Shown here in pieces: positions 13,480 through 28,000 of a DNA stretch of 60,000 nt (position 1 is the stretch's first letter; every line of letters starts with the position of its first letter). Source of the stretch: Antedon mediterranea. Its lineage: Eukaryota > Echinodermata > Crinoidea > Comatulida > Antedonidae. The stretch spans positions 19,948,288-20,008,287 of the forward strand of contig NC_092676.1 of NCBI RefSeq assembly GCF_964355755.1, in the 5' to 3' direction. The notes beneath the pieces are model-generated. The model searched no databases. It had not been told where the DNA came from and was given only the letters and a program-made list of their open reading frames with translations. A program made the position numbers and the translations under genes.

Positions 13480-16400
13480 ACACTAACATTATTCATGTCC
13501 GAGTTCACTGACATCAAATTAATTTTTATCAATATCAAATGAATAAATTATACTCATAATATATACAATTCAATTCATGAATGTTATGAATAATATAAAC
13601 CCATAGAGAATTTAATTTTCGATTTAATAATAATCCTATATTGAAATTTAATTGGTTTTAATCAAACTACAGAAGAAGTAACTGATTATCAGACTATTTT
13701 TTATAAAACTTTTCCATGTCATCTTTTGGTCATGTTTTTTTTTTATGGTTAAAGATGATGTATAATGTTTAGTATATGTTAAGAATAGTTAAATTACTAA
13801 ACAAACCAGCTATAAAAACATTCAAAATTACATTTGACGTGATCCGTGTCATCAGGGATCCTCGGTTTTCAGTGAATGCAATTAAGTATAAATGTCAAAG
13901 CAAGTTACTACGAGCGGGTTTCATTGCGAACCCATTCTATGACATCAGATCACGCCACATTGCGTGACGTGAACCATGCATAGTCAATTGGGGATATCTT
14001 CCTAATGTTATGTTTTGTTACTTTCTCAACCATTAGAGATTCTAAAATAAAATTAAGTATGTTATTTACACAATTTATTGCTAACTAAACAAGGTGGTAT
14101 AGTATTCTGTGACATCAGGCAAGATCACGCCATACTCTGACATACAGTAAATCATTCACAGTCAATTGGACAAAGATATCCTAATATTCATGTTTTTTTG
14201 TGCAAATTATGATTTGTTAACATTAAATTACTATGTGCTTGTTTAATCTTCCATTGTCTTGAAAAAGAAATTTGATTGTGATTTGTGGGGAGGTACTTGA
14301 GGGCATATTTTATAGAACTATACCATTTGTGGAGCGGGTGTTCAATGAAAATGTCTCACTCTTCAAGGAAAATAGGCTATTGTTGGTTTATCCAAGTAAG
14401 CTAGGCACGAAAAAGACACTCTTTTGGATACCATATTTAGAAAAACCCCTTCTAACGGTACACTTTCCTGTATGAATGGGGATGCAATATATGTTTTAAC
14501 ACTATGGTCAATCTTTTATTCAGAGAACAACTACAACTGATATACACAGCATTGTCATTTTTTCAGTAATTTGCCTGATTTATAATATTATATTCAGACA
14601 CGCTCCCATTTTTTCCAGTTAAAATGGAATTACAAAGTATTGTATCTATTTTCGACATTACTACAGTAATCATATATGCTAGTGTTCCACCGGCAGATTT
14701 TCAGAGCAAAATGGCTGAAGATTGATTTTTGTGTGGGTTCAGAACCGGACAAAGGTACAGATTGATTTCAGTGTTATAGTTAGCATGCTATTTCCAGTAG
14801 TGCATTGACAAATCAATATTAGGAAATGGCTATGTGAACTCAGGTTTCAGTGCCATTGTTCTCATCAAACAAAAAACTATTCCACTTCGATAACATACAT
14901 TACAATAGAGAAAGTCTATCGTACTGTATATGGGTTAACAAATAAATTATATTTGCATTCAATTAAAAAAAAGGGTTTTAAAATATCATTTTAGAGGACA
15001 TTTTGATATTACTACTTTGCTGAATTGCTGAAAAAATGTGAATTGAATTGAATTGAACTTGTGACGATTAAAAATGATAATGATGATGAAAAATATGAGA
15101 TTAATTAACTAGAGAGTGAACTAGGAGACAGTGAAGTGACTCTTCAAAATGGCCACCATCAGTCATTTAATATAATAATTACCCTCATTATCTATGAAGA
15201 ACCATATAAATCATGTTTTTATAAAAACAATACAGATTTATAAAATGAACTTGTTTATTAACAGCAATAAAATTAATAGATTTTTTTTGCATACGTAAAT
15301 CTAGTCTGGGCTCCGGACGGAGTTTTGTAAAAATATAAATATTTTTGCACATATGGCGTTTCATACGTGTATTACTTGAGTTTGGATACTCCGTCTGGGG
15401 AAACACGCATAAGTCACATGGTTTGACACCAAGAATTCTTGGTGCATAAATTATCCAGTTGACTAGTTTCAGCCGCATGCCATTGGCTACTCACTCGTAC
15501 GTCGTTTTAATATTCATATTTCAGAATTTCAAATACTCAACGTCTAAGACGATGCGCATGCGCTATGTTACGTTTAGACAATGTGTACTTGGGTACATTG
15601 ATGAAAGTTTCTGAAGGCTAAAAATAAAAATGATTTTATATGCCTAGTAGTCTGGTAAACATTTGATGAGATTTTTCCCAAGAACATGAAAACTCGTCGT
15701 GATATGATAGGCTAGTTCTCCGCCAAATCAAACATTGAATGGATCATTTATTATGCGGAGAAAATTTGATTTAATTCCCACCCAGACCCTGTCCTGTTCT
15801 GTGTGGTGGTGTAGCCCTGTTGTGTGCCGGTCGGTGGTGGTATGTACCTTATTGGCGTTTTATTTGGAAGGTCATACGTACGAGTTGAGTAGCCCTACGA
15901 GCCCGCCTACGAAGGAGGCCTAGGCCAGAACAATTAATAAACAAAACAAAACTTGGCAACACGATTTTATATTTCAACAGTTGTTCAGTCTCGATCGTAC
16001 ATTCAGCACACTGTACGTACGGTACTCGATCTTTTTATATGGACATGATGACATTGTATCACTACCATATTTGGGCACATCAAACTTTTTTTGTCAAACT
16101 AGTTAGATAGTGCAGACAGAGCTATATAAGATATACATCCATTCCCACCCCTACCAGCCATTAATTATTGGTTAAGATTTGGAGTACAGTGACACCTGTA
16201 ATTTCAACAATCTTTTACATGATCATTAATCCCAGATGTTATAATTACCCTAGCCGATCCTCTTGTTAAAATGTGCTAAGTACCTTGGCCTAATTTCCCT
16301 CATTATGTCATTGATCCATTTAATGTATTCCTGCTATAGCTAACACACTACTGCACATCTCATGAAATCAATACACTCATTGCAAATTTTAATAGATCAC

Positions 16401-19043
16401 GAAATCATACTCTTCGTTAATTACTAAAGGCCATGTTATGATGCCCAGGAAAATGTTTACAATTACAGATAATGGACGCACCATTATACTTGGACAATCT
16501 AGTGATGTATACGACCGATATATAAATAACTCGCAAGAAACGAATCCGATATAAATAACTCACAAGAAACAGATCTGAATATGTAATGATATTGCTTATC
16601 TGATTAATGAAATTCTTAAATAACGCTTCACGATGTAATGACAACTGCGTAAATCATTCACTAACCCCCATGGGCTTAAACAAGAAACTTCCACTCAAGA
16701 TTTATTCTTTGTGATTAATATTCTCAAATGAAAACAATTTGTTTCATGAAAAAAAACCAGGGATCATGTAAACAGTGGGTATTAAACCGTTGCCAATAAT
16801 TGAAGGCAGAGTTTTCCAACATCCCAAGAGGATATACATTGAACGAGCACATAAATTTATGGTGTTATGTGCACTTGTAAAGGTAATTCTAACCATGTAT
16901 ACGAGTAATTCTGAAGGCACAAATACAGTATATTCTTTAGGGAGGAGAGAATTTTGTACATGTAAGCATGCCGCATGTCATGAGGTTTATTTCTTCAGAT
17001 TAGGTCAGGGATCTGTAACACTACATGTTAATGCGACATCAGAGAATTTCTAGTGAATTATGGTAAAACAAATTTAGAAATAATTGTTATTTTTATGAGT
17101 TCAGATCACTAGAATATAAAAAAATATGTCTAAATTCATTATCATTGTCATCTAAACCTATGTAAGATCGCAATCAAATGGTTTCGCAAAAAATCCTAAT
17201 TTAATTACATGTGCAGTTTTAGAGTAATTGGGAGCTACAATAATATTTCTTTAAGGGCTTTTTTTCCACATATAAAAGTACAGTGTTTTTTCTGAATTAT
17301 TTGATCAGTAGTTAATTAGCTAGTTTGATTTGGTCAGGGGTGGCGCTAGGATCTTCCCAACGCGTTCTAGCGTCATTTGAGGTCATTTTAATCAGATTTA
17401 GGGTAGCCATTTTTTCCATTTTTTATAATGCATAAATAAAATACTGCGTGCAAAAAAACGATGCGCGATGACTGTTTCAATCCATCTTTTTCAATTTAAA
17501 AAATAAAAGTTCAAAGAAAATTTAGAAAAATAGAGTTGGAGGTCCTGGAAATTGGACTTATTATACTTCAAAACATGAAACAAAATATATAAGTCCCTAT
17601 CATGGTTGTGACTGAGCTAAGAAATGTTTGAAAAATAGAGATGTTAGGTCCCGGAAAATGCACTTCTTGTACTTCGAAATATGACCAGCTTTATTGTTGG
17701 GGCTGAGCTAAGAAAATGTTTAAAACTAGAGCTGCAGGTCTTCAAAAAATTGCATTTTATACTTTGGAAACATCAGAGGCTTAAAAAACGCAAGCGTAGA
17801 CATTTTTCAGTCGGGGAAATAAGTTTATTCCTCCCAAGTGTATGCCTGCGTACCATCTGGACTTCCAAGTGGTGAAAAATTCATGACATACAGGACATTG
17901 AAAATTTAATAACTTAGCTATAATAAGATGTTGGCTAAGCGAAAATGGCATGTTTTTTTGTTTAGTAATGGATGAAATATTTATTTTAGGTGCCCCACGG
18001 TACAGAAGGTTACTTGTAAATTAAAAAATTGGTGAACATACGAACAATTAACATAATTCGTTTTTGCTGTAACTAGTGTAGCGTACGTCGACACAGTACA
18101 CGACGTAACCGTCGGTAAACTTCGCCTGGAAAATAACTACAGTACACATTTTGGTCCCTGGATGGAACATGATATCACGACCCAACGTTGAACGATTCGT
18201 ACAAAGGGATACCGCCAGACAAGTGCGTACCTATAGCTATTGTTTATAGTAGTAATTTAGATCGCTGGCAATAATGAATGCATATAAAGTGCATAATTTC
18301 ACTCTGACGTACTCTCACGGTCAATGAAACGTCGAGGTTTTCTAGGCGCTGAAGCTACGAAGTGAACGCGAACGAATTATATTCCCCGACAAAAAGTACC
18401 CGAACCGTCGGTAAACTTCGCCTGGAAAATAACTACATTACACATTTTGGTCCCTGGGTGGAACTTGATATCACGCGTCTCGACCCAACGTTGAACGATT
18501 CGTACAAAGGGATACCGCCAGACAAGTGCGTACCTAGCTAATGTTTAGTAGTAAGTTAGATCGCTGGCAATAATGAATGCATATAAATTGCATAATAGCA
18601 CTCTGACGTACTCTCACGGTCAATGAGACGTCGCGGTTTTCTAGGCGCTGAAGCTACCAAGTGAACGCGAACGTTTTTTACTGTATATTATATTCCCCGA
18701 CAAAAAGTACCCGTGTTCCCTTCGGTAACCGTCGGTAAACTTCGCCTGGAAAATAACTACATTACACATTTTGGTCCCTGGATGGAACATGATATCACGC
18801 GTCTCGACCCAACGGTGAACGATTCGTACAAAGGGATACCGCCAAACAAGTGCGTACTAGCTATTGTTTAGTAGTTAGATCTCTGGCAATAATGAATGCA
18901 TAAAAGTGCATAATAGCCCTCTGACGTACTCTCACGGTCAATGGAACGTCGTGGTTTTCCAAGCGCTGAAGCTATATGAAGTGAACGCGAACGTTTTTTA
19001 CTGTATGTTATATTCCCCGACAAAAAGTACCCGTGTTCCCCGA

Positions 19044-19086
<43 letters not shown>

Positions 19087-22000
19087 CTAGGCTCCCCGAC
19101 GAGGGGGCTAGAGCCCCCGTAGCCCCCCGCTGGCGCCACCACTGGATTTGGTATAAATATATAGAGGATGAATCTTTTTAGGTATCTACTAAACCATTAG
19201 TTTTTCAGGCGTGGCGAAGGCGGAAAACACATTGGACCAAGGCTCTAGGTCTTGAAGTAAAGCCAAGTAATAAATTTATATATTAAGATATTTTTTTATG
19301 TACTATTAAAGAAGAACAAATTGCACCTCAGCAGGAGATGGGAAGATCACTGCCGTAGCCAGCATGAGGCAGACGGGCGCTCACCTCGTCTGAAATTTTC
19401 AATTTTCACTACCAACCCCAATTTCCCAGATCGTCTATACATTACATTGGATATTCAAATGCAATAGTCTTTTTATTACTGCACTCACAATTGAGAGAGG
19501 AGCCTTAGTGTCTATCTTTTAATATTGATTCTATTCTATAAACAAATTTAATCATATCAAATTTAATCTTTCTCTGGATAAGTGCGTTATCCCGACTCGT
19601 TTAAATTACATCAATTCGACAAAAGCTGATGATTACTGGGGTAACTAGGTGGAAAATTTAAATTACTTTGGTTTAATATTACATATATTATTGAGCAAGA
19701 ACCACTCTAATATTCAACATACATCTATTGAGATTATACATACAGAAACTTGTAAATTAAAATTATAAAAAAATACCACTGTCTTAGAGAGGAGTTCAGG
19801 AATACATTTTTACTTTTCAATTATGTTCTCTCCTTGAAGGGGGAAAGGGCTATGTCAGTTCATCCGGGTAAGCTAGTCACGTAATAGACTAATCCCTTTC
19901 CAATCATTATACCGTAACTAACCCTTAGAGAAGTACAGCAGTACAGTACTCTCAAAGACAATAGACTTTTTGGACAAATATCATCCAGACCCCCTTAAGA
20001 GTCTTTCACAAATGTTTTCGGTCCGGCATCAGCAAATCCAATCAAACGACGATCACTCTGCGATTGGCACATAGCCACGTGGAGTGACGGGAAAACGAAA
20101 CATTGGAGTTCCATTTGCCAGAACAGACCATGCTGGAACAGGTGTGAAAGACCCTTTAATGTGGAATTAGCGTAATGTTTAGATGTTCTAGGGGTTGTTC
20201 TAGGGGTTGCTCTAAGGTTGCTCTAGGGATTGCTCTGGGGGTTGCTCTGGGGGTTGCTCTAGGGGTTGCTCTGGGGGTTGCTCTAGGGGTCGCTCTGGGG
20301 GTCGCTCTGGGGGTCGCTCTAGGGGTTGCTCTAAGGTTGCTCTGGGGGTTGCTCTTGGGGTTGCTCTGGGGGTCGCTCTGGGGGTCGCTCTGGGGGTTGC
20401 TCTAGGGGTTGCTCTTGGGGTTGCTCTAGGGGTCGCTCTGGGGGTCGCTCTAGGGGTTGCTCTAGGGGTTGCTCTAGGGGTTGCTCTAAGGTTGCTCTGG
20501 GGGTTGCTCTTGGGGTCGCTCTGGGGGTCGCTCTAGGGGTTGCTCTGGGGGTTGCTCTAGGGGTTGCTCTGGGGGTTGCTCTAGGGGTTGCTCTTGGGGT
20601 CGCTCTAGGGGTCGCTCTGGATGTAGTTGAGGTGGTCGTCATTATTGATAATGCTATAATTATAAAGTTGATGCAATGTACTTGCCTAAGTGGATTTTTA
20701 AGTGGATGCAGATTCTTTAGAATATTTAGTTCTCATTAATTCTGATATTACAAAAAATCTTATAGATGAGGGTTCAATCTCCTTCTTCCAACCCTTATAA
20801 TGGCATGTTGTATTTCTACTAGGAAAATCATTTGAACATTGTTTAATTGGGAAATGACGTCAAAGATGAGATGCATGTGTTAAAAGATACTTACAATAGC
20901 AGATCCAATGACGAATATGGCACAAGCAAAACCTATAATATATGGAGTGTAACCCTGCTCTAAAAACGATTCCTCTGGTTCTTCCATTACATTCTATAAA
21001 GTAAAATGAAAGCAACAATTTTAGAAAATAAATTAATAAACAGAAACGGTCTAGTTGGCTACAAATTGTTACAAAGATTACCATTTTTTGGGCTAATCAC
21101 ATTTTGTTATCAAGAGTGGTTTTTTTACGCATATGCAAACATCAACGATTTCTTCCGTATTGTAATAAATATTTTGATGAGTGCAACAATTATCTTGTCC
21201 CTTGGGAAGCGAGTATTAATGCAAAACAAAACTGAGCGATCACGCCAGCATTAAGAGAAAGTGATTAACACCAGAGCCAATTGAAACGTCACCAATACGC
21301 ACAACTAATTGGCATACTGCCAAGACTATTTGACAGAGGATAAGTCCACCAAGCGAGCGTGGTAATGACAAAGAGTTTGAGATGATGATTATGTGGCTTT
21401 AAACAAGTTGATACGTAGCTGTGATCCGACGTGAAGCGTGTCATTACTCATATCAGCTAGTGTAGCAGTGATTTGTGATTCAATTATCAACAGATAGATT
21501 CTACCCCATTCATTATACAATTACTACTTCTACTAAAGTGGCATCCCTCTCTCTGGCATAAATACCACCCCACCCACGACAACAAACCCCATCAGAAGTG
21601 CATAACTCTGTTTACTGGTAAATGTACTTGTAGAATTGTTTCATTTATAGGACATTAAATATTTAAATTATTTTTGAATTTGTCATATGCAGAAAACTCA
21701 TGAATAAAAATAAAATTTTTTAAATGTCATAAATGTCACAATAGAATTATGTACCTTTTTACAGTACATTATTAATAGAAGTTGACATACATTTGCTCAA
21801 CATCAATATATTGTTGATATGGTGAGTAATAATAATAAGAGAACGCATATGGTACCCCGTTAATAGTGTGTTATTTATTGTACTAGAACTCTTTACACTA
21901 CATTCACACGGGAGACGGCGCTGTTAAATTCTTTCGGTGAAACGGAGCATAAATGCACCTTTTACTCTTGCTGTCGAGACTGACCGATGTCATAGAACAT

Positions 22001-25000
22001 GAGTTGATAAGAAGATAATGAGATTAATACTTATTATAGGAAGAATCACAGACATAGGGTTTAATAGAACAAAAGTCACTAGGGAAAATTATATTCACCT
22101 TAACAAAAGAAATTTGCCCACTCATGAGAAAAGTTTATTAGCACTAAACTAGCCCTGATATAGGCTAGTTGGGTGGGGGGGGGGGGGGACTATACCCGGG
22201 GAAACCTTAGTGCAGGAAAAAAAAATTATTAGTAAGCATTTCTTGTAAAACTTATCTGAACTGGCTAGAGAGAGGACTACATCCAGACCAAAAGTCAATA
22301 CTGGGACTATACCCAGGGATATAGTCCATGGGATTTAGACTTTTAACTCACACAAATTGCAAGAAAAGGTTTTTTTGATGAAATGTGTTCTTTAGACCCT
22401 ACTGAACACATTTATCAACGTTAGGACATTTTTCGACAACAGGAAGTAGCCTAATTTGCATAATTAAAAATGGCGGCCATTTTTAATAACGTACTCTGTA
22501 TCTTGGAAACCGCTAGTCACAGATACTTAATTATGGTGTCAAAATCGTTAGAATATATGTTTTTATATTCACTTTAATGAAAAAGTTTGTCCAAAAATGA
22601 ATGGAAGTGCTATTTCTAACATTATTGACCTTTGACCTTGATTTATCATATCTCAGCAACCACTAATCGGAGATATACAAATTAGGGCTTAAATTGTTCA
22701 GAAACTACACATTTATATCCAGTCTAATGGCATGTTTTTGCAAAAAATGGCGGATTCTAACATTATTGACCTTTGACCTTGATTTATCATATCTTAGCAA
22801 CCACTAATCTGAGAGACACACAATATGGCTCAAACTGTTTAGAAACTACATATTTATATTTAGTCTAATGGCATGTTTTTGCAAAAAATGGCCGATTCTA
22901 ACATTACTGACCTTTGAACTTTGCACTACATAAAATCGCATAACTTTGAAAATATTGTACATATGAAATTATTTTTAGTGTCAAATTATTCAGAACATAC
23001 ATGTTTCTATAGAGTCCAATGACACATTATGTCCAATAATGACCTATTGTATGGTTATTAACATTTGAACTATATTTGAAAAGGATTTTTAAACCCGGAA
23101 TCTTCTTCATGTAGGCATTCATTAGAACATGTGATTTGGCACTACTTGTTTAGAATATGGTGGTAATTTAAAGTGCATGTAACCAGTTGATTTAAATTAA
23201 ATTTAAAAACTGAAATATTCACTTTAAAAAAAAATATTAGACTATGTATACATACATTATAGGTTTGGATTATTAATAAATTTTTAATTAGGTCTTACAT
23301 CTTACTCAGGAGAAAGTTGGTGTTGACACTATTAACAGAGCCAACAAAAATGTAGTTTTTTTTATGATATATTGTACATACTTTAAATAGGCCATGCCAT
23401 TTTGCAGGTTTATTAACGTTTTTTCAAGTTAGTAATTTATTTTTTGATCAAATTAAATTGCCATTAAATGGCATATTCAAAAAACAAATTTCTAAAGATT
23501 ATTTAGTTTATATTTTGCTAAGGATAGCATCACTCTTGAGGGCATTCTTTTAGGTTGAAACATAGTCTTATTAAGAAGGCATTTTCTACTAATAGACGCA
23601 TTGTTGACAACTGGAATTTTAAAAGATCGATATTAATGCAACATATTTAGTTTAGTTTAATTAATTGGCTATCGAGACTCATAATTAGGCTGACCACCAC
23701 TTGCAATATTTTCGCCGTATACAGTAAAAACCTCAGTTTCTTATGGAATTTATTTATTTATTTCAATAACCATATACAGTACGACTACTAGTCGTGTATA
23801 GTTTTTAACCTTTTATAACTTGTTTTTGTACTTTTTTTATGTGAATGTATTGTGTATGTACCATGTTTCTATCTGGTTTAATTTTTACCATTTTTTAACC
23901 ATCAATTTTAATGCTTTTAATATTATATAAATATATTGTAATTCAGCTTCAGCTGCGAAAACGATAAGAAATAAAATAAACAAACGTGTAAACTTGTAGG
24001 CAGTTTATGGATGAATGCAATAGTTTATGCTTATAAATTTAATGTACCATGGCCTACTTTAAACAAAACATAATAAGTCAACATTGCAACTCTTACATTT
24101 TAGAGTGCCAAATCACATGTTCTAATGGATGTCCACATGAAGAAGATTCCGGGTTTAAAGGCTTTTCAAATATAGTTCAAATGTTAATAACCATACAATA
24201 GGCCATTATTGGACATAATGTGTCATTGGACTCTATAGAAACATGTATGTTCTGAACAATTTGACACTAAAAATAATTTCATATGTACAATATTTTCAAA
24301 GTTATGCGATTTTATGTAGTGCAAAGTTCAAAGGTCAATAATGTTAGAATCGGCCATTTTTTGCAAAAACATGCCATTAGACTAAATATAAATATGTAGT
24401 TTTTGAACAGTTTGAGCCATATTGTGTGTCTCTCAGATTAGTGGTTGCTAAGATATGATAAATCAAGGTCAAAGGTCAATAATGTTAGAATCCGCCATTT
24501 TTTGCAAAAACATGCCATTAGACTGGATATAAATGTGTAGTTTCTGAACAATTTAAGCCCTAATTTGTATATCTCCGATTAGTGGTTGCTGAGATATGAG
24601 AATTCAAGGTCAAAGGTCAACTTATTCTCCAAACTCAATCTTCTCAAACTCTCGGACATTAACCTATCCCAGCAAGGTGTCTTTGTTTTTTTGGCCACTC
24701 ACTCACTTCTCCCTTGCCATCTAAACGACCTTTTCGCTCCTAATAATACCGTTCATAAATATTATACTAGAACAAGAAATAACATATATATCCCTAACCA
24801 TAACACCAATTATTTTCAACATAGCATTAGATATTCTGGACCTCTATTGTTTAACAATTTACCCCCCTCAATTTCCTGTGCTGCCAACCGCTATTCATTT
24901 AATAATAACATAAAAAATTACCTTTTGTCTCATTACTGATCGATATGATTGATATGGTCGTTTTTTCCATGTTCCGTGACTTGCTATCTTTATTATTCAA

Positions 25001-28000
25001 TTGTCATCATATTCGCTATATGCCATGCAGCTGTACTTTTTTCTGTTCTTTTTTTATTTTTTATTCCAACTTTTATCTACTGGTTTTATATATATTTTGT
25101 ATTTCTTTATTGTCTAATTAATTTATTTTCTTTATTTATATATTTTTTTTTTTTTTCTTCTCTTATTTAAATATTTTGTAAAGGCAATCCCGTCACAAGA
25201 TTGTAATCTTTTTGGGATTTGCCTTCGTCCATTTTCTTGTTTTATCACTTGCCATTTTGTTTTTGTTACTTTTGTCTTTTGGACGTGAATAAATGTTCCT
25301 TGAATTGAATTGAATTGAAGGTCAATAATGTTAGAAATAGCACTTCCATTCATTTTTGGACAAACTTTTTCAATAAAGTGAATATAAAAACATATATTTT
25401 AACGATTTTGACACCATAATTAAGTATCTGTGACTAGCGGTTTCCAAGATATAGAGTACGTTATTAAAAATGGCGGCCATTTTTAATTATGCAAATTAGG
25501 CTACTTCCCGTTGTCGAAAAATGTCCTAACGTTGATAAATGTGTTCAGTAGGGTCTAAAGAACACATTTCATCAAAAAAATCTTTTCTTGCAATTTGTGT
25601 GAGAAAAGGGTCATTTTTTAGCTAAATCCCATGGACTAATATGCCTGTATGTGAAATCAGACATAGTAGAAAGGGATTAGACCAGAAGTGGGATTACACC
25701 CGAGGATATGGTATTAACGAAAATTCTAATTGGTTTGAGAAAACTTGAAAATTCATCAGAATCAGAATTGCTTTTGCAACAACATTATTCTGAATAACAG
25801 TCACAATTAAAGTCAGCGAACATACTGCACAAACTAAAATTAAATTGTTATTCATTCTTTATACGTGCACTATCGAAATCGTTCAACCATATCATACTCG
25901 TAATGAAATGACATCAGCAATATTGCTATGGTTACCAACATCATTATCATAGTACTAATCATTTTTTATCATCCTTGACAACTGCTTTATTCATTGTTTG
26001 AATTTTCAATTTGTATTTTGCTTACAGGAATATTAAATGTAAGACATAATGAATTCTTTCATATTCATAATAAATTAACATTATTGTGAAAAGAAACTGT
26101 TCTCATAAATGTAGCACAAGTAAATGCAGCATAATTTGGATAAGATTAAAATGTCTTTATTATGTATACAACATTGAGGATAGATTACTTAAAACAAACT
26201 TAAAACAATTGATTATTTTGTTTGTCTAAACATAATAATATACAGACAAAATACGCAAAACTATCCTTCCTATGGCCCTGTTTCTGCTGCCAACTAAATA
26301 CCGTATATTATACGGTATTTTTTGAATACTGTATATATACGGTATATTTTTGGCAGCAGAAACTGCGCTCATAAAAAATATACCGTATTTTGTATACCGT
26401 ATTTTCCCCACAAAATTTGTGGATAAAATACGGTATTTACAAATTTATACCGTATTTTTTGTACCCGTTTCTGCTGCCAATAAAAAATACCGTATTTTTT
26501 TTTTACATGACAAAAGGTCAACATTTGTGTTTTTATTTTCTGTCGCTGTCAGCTGCTTTACACACGTGTATAGATATATTCGGCGAAAATGTGGAGCGAA
26601 GACGTCACAGTTTTACTAAATAAATGTGTGTGGGGAAGCTAAAATGTCTGGCCAACTAAAAGGTAATAAAAGGGACAACCACATTTATAAAGACATTTCT
26701 AAAAAAAATAAAGCAGGAGTATGGAATAGACTTGTCTCCAAAGCAAGTAAACTCAAAGCTGAAGAGCCTGCGAAAGCAGTACAACATTGCAAAATACAAT
26801 AACTCGGGGAGGGAACGAATTAATTGTCCCTATTACGATGTTTTCTGTACTCTCACAACATCTCTATCACAAGGGCTAGGCTGTTGAAAGTGAGACGTAA
26901 AACTTCCTTTATTGCGACTTTTAATTATCGATCAAATAAATGAATGGCAATTTGGGTAAAAAAGATGAAATTTAACACGACCACCCAAGAAGTATTGTTA
27001 GCAGAAACGGGGTAATAAAAAATACGATATAAAAAATACCGTATTTTATACCGTATTTTTATACCGTATTTTGAGCAGTTGCAGCAGAAACAGGCCCTAA
27101 GACGGAGAAAAATGGCAAGACGTCCTAGTTGTTTTGTTTTACTGCAAAACAAGAGGACTACTGATGATGGTGATATATAAACTTTATTTAGACATAAGAC
27201 TGATGAACAGCACAACTCGTTCAATTGAACATTATTGTTTTTATACAAGTTCGTGATTTTACAAAAAAAATTAAACACCATATAAATACGAAAAAGACAA
27301 AAATTTGAAAAGAAAATGACAGCAGAATCCCTTCCATCGGACACCCCCTATTTAGGGGGCACCATACTGGTACTTCCTGCGTAAACGGGAACCCCTATCC
27401 AAGTGTCTCTTTTATACGGATTCTACTGTTGTACATAATAAATGTTTGCTGTATATATTTATATACAGTAGAAACTCGTTTCATTACTTTGCAAAGATAA
27501 TTGAATTGGAATTTTGGGCCACCCCTGTTGATAAGACACCGATATTAAGGAGACACTTAACCGAGAAATGAAGGGCAGTATAATGTTTTACCACTACAGG
27601 CAACCTTGTACTGTACCTACATTCAAATTTGTTTTTAAAATGGTTAAAATATATTAAAACTAATATTAAAATATATCAGAAAGCATAAAATGAGAATCGT
27701 AAATTAATAATAATTTTGTGAAAAATAAAAAAAACAAACAAAGCAAAACATATGAAAGTGAAAGATTAAAAAACGGTAAATTTTCTAAAAATAATTTTCA
27801 GTGCTGAATAGACAATTCAATTCTATTGAATGACTGTAAAGTCATTTAGTTTGAAATATTCACACATTCAAAAACACATTTACATTACAAATTGAGGAAA
27901 AACAAGATGACTTGACACAATAATATACCTGTAAATGTGCCATATTTAACACATTTGCGTTCCCTCATTACATAATGTAGTATGCCCTTACATAGTACGT

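Larger units (their letters stand above)
4749..20894 (-). other. 16.1-kb intron of the PTP gene
   Basis: The intron lies between the membrane exon and the KIM exon. It carries a 5S-derived SINE, a 52-bp array, pogo-like fragments, a CRE-centred palindrome, a 900-bp TIR element, a tRNA-derived SINE, a half copy of MITE A, MITE B copies, a tandem 300-bp repeat with poly-G and a 12-bp minisatellite. Outside these the DNA is AT-rich and shows no exon I can support. Confidence 0.8.
22322..25640. mobile_element. 3.3-kb foldback (long inverted repeat) element
   Basis: The left arm, 22322-23143, is repeated in inverted orientation at 24104-25640, around a 960-bp centre. Shared landmarks are TTTAGACCCTACTGAACACA, AAAATGGCGGCCATTTTTAA, CTATAGAAACATG-type segments and TTAGAACATGTGATTTGGCA with its complement. 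Each arm holds two to three tandem units of about 140 bp containing TGACCTTTGACCTTGA. The right arm is longer only because of a 697-bp LINE insertion. No transposase is seen, and the element family is not recognised. Confidence 0.92.

Noticed and set aside
18906-19181. 91-residue ORF with a run of glycines
   Set aside because: The glycines come from the 42-base G tract, and the rest is the third 300-bp tandem unit.
20175-20642. ALGV and RATP repeat ORFs
   Set aside because: They are translations of a 12-bp minisatellite in the phosphatase intron.
24949-25170. Hydrophobic 73-residue ORF
   Set aside because: It lies in the T-rich 3' UTR of the inserted LINE, after the reverse transcriptase stop codon.
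11640-25317. Shared tail linking the tRNA SINE to the LINE
   Set aside because: In transcript sense the SINE ends (TTCAA)n while the LINE ends (TTGAA)n, so the tails are complementary rather than identical and do not show mobilisation by that LINE.
26350-26623. ORFs reading IPYFVYRIF-type repeats in the Harbinger-like element
   Set aside because: They come from the ATACCGTATT palindromes at the element end. The real coding remnant is the Myb/SANT segment further in.
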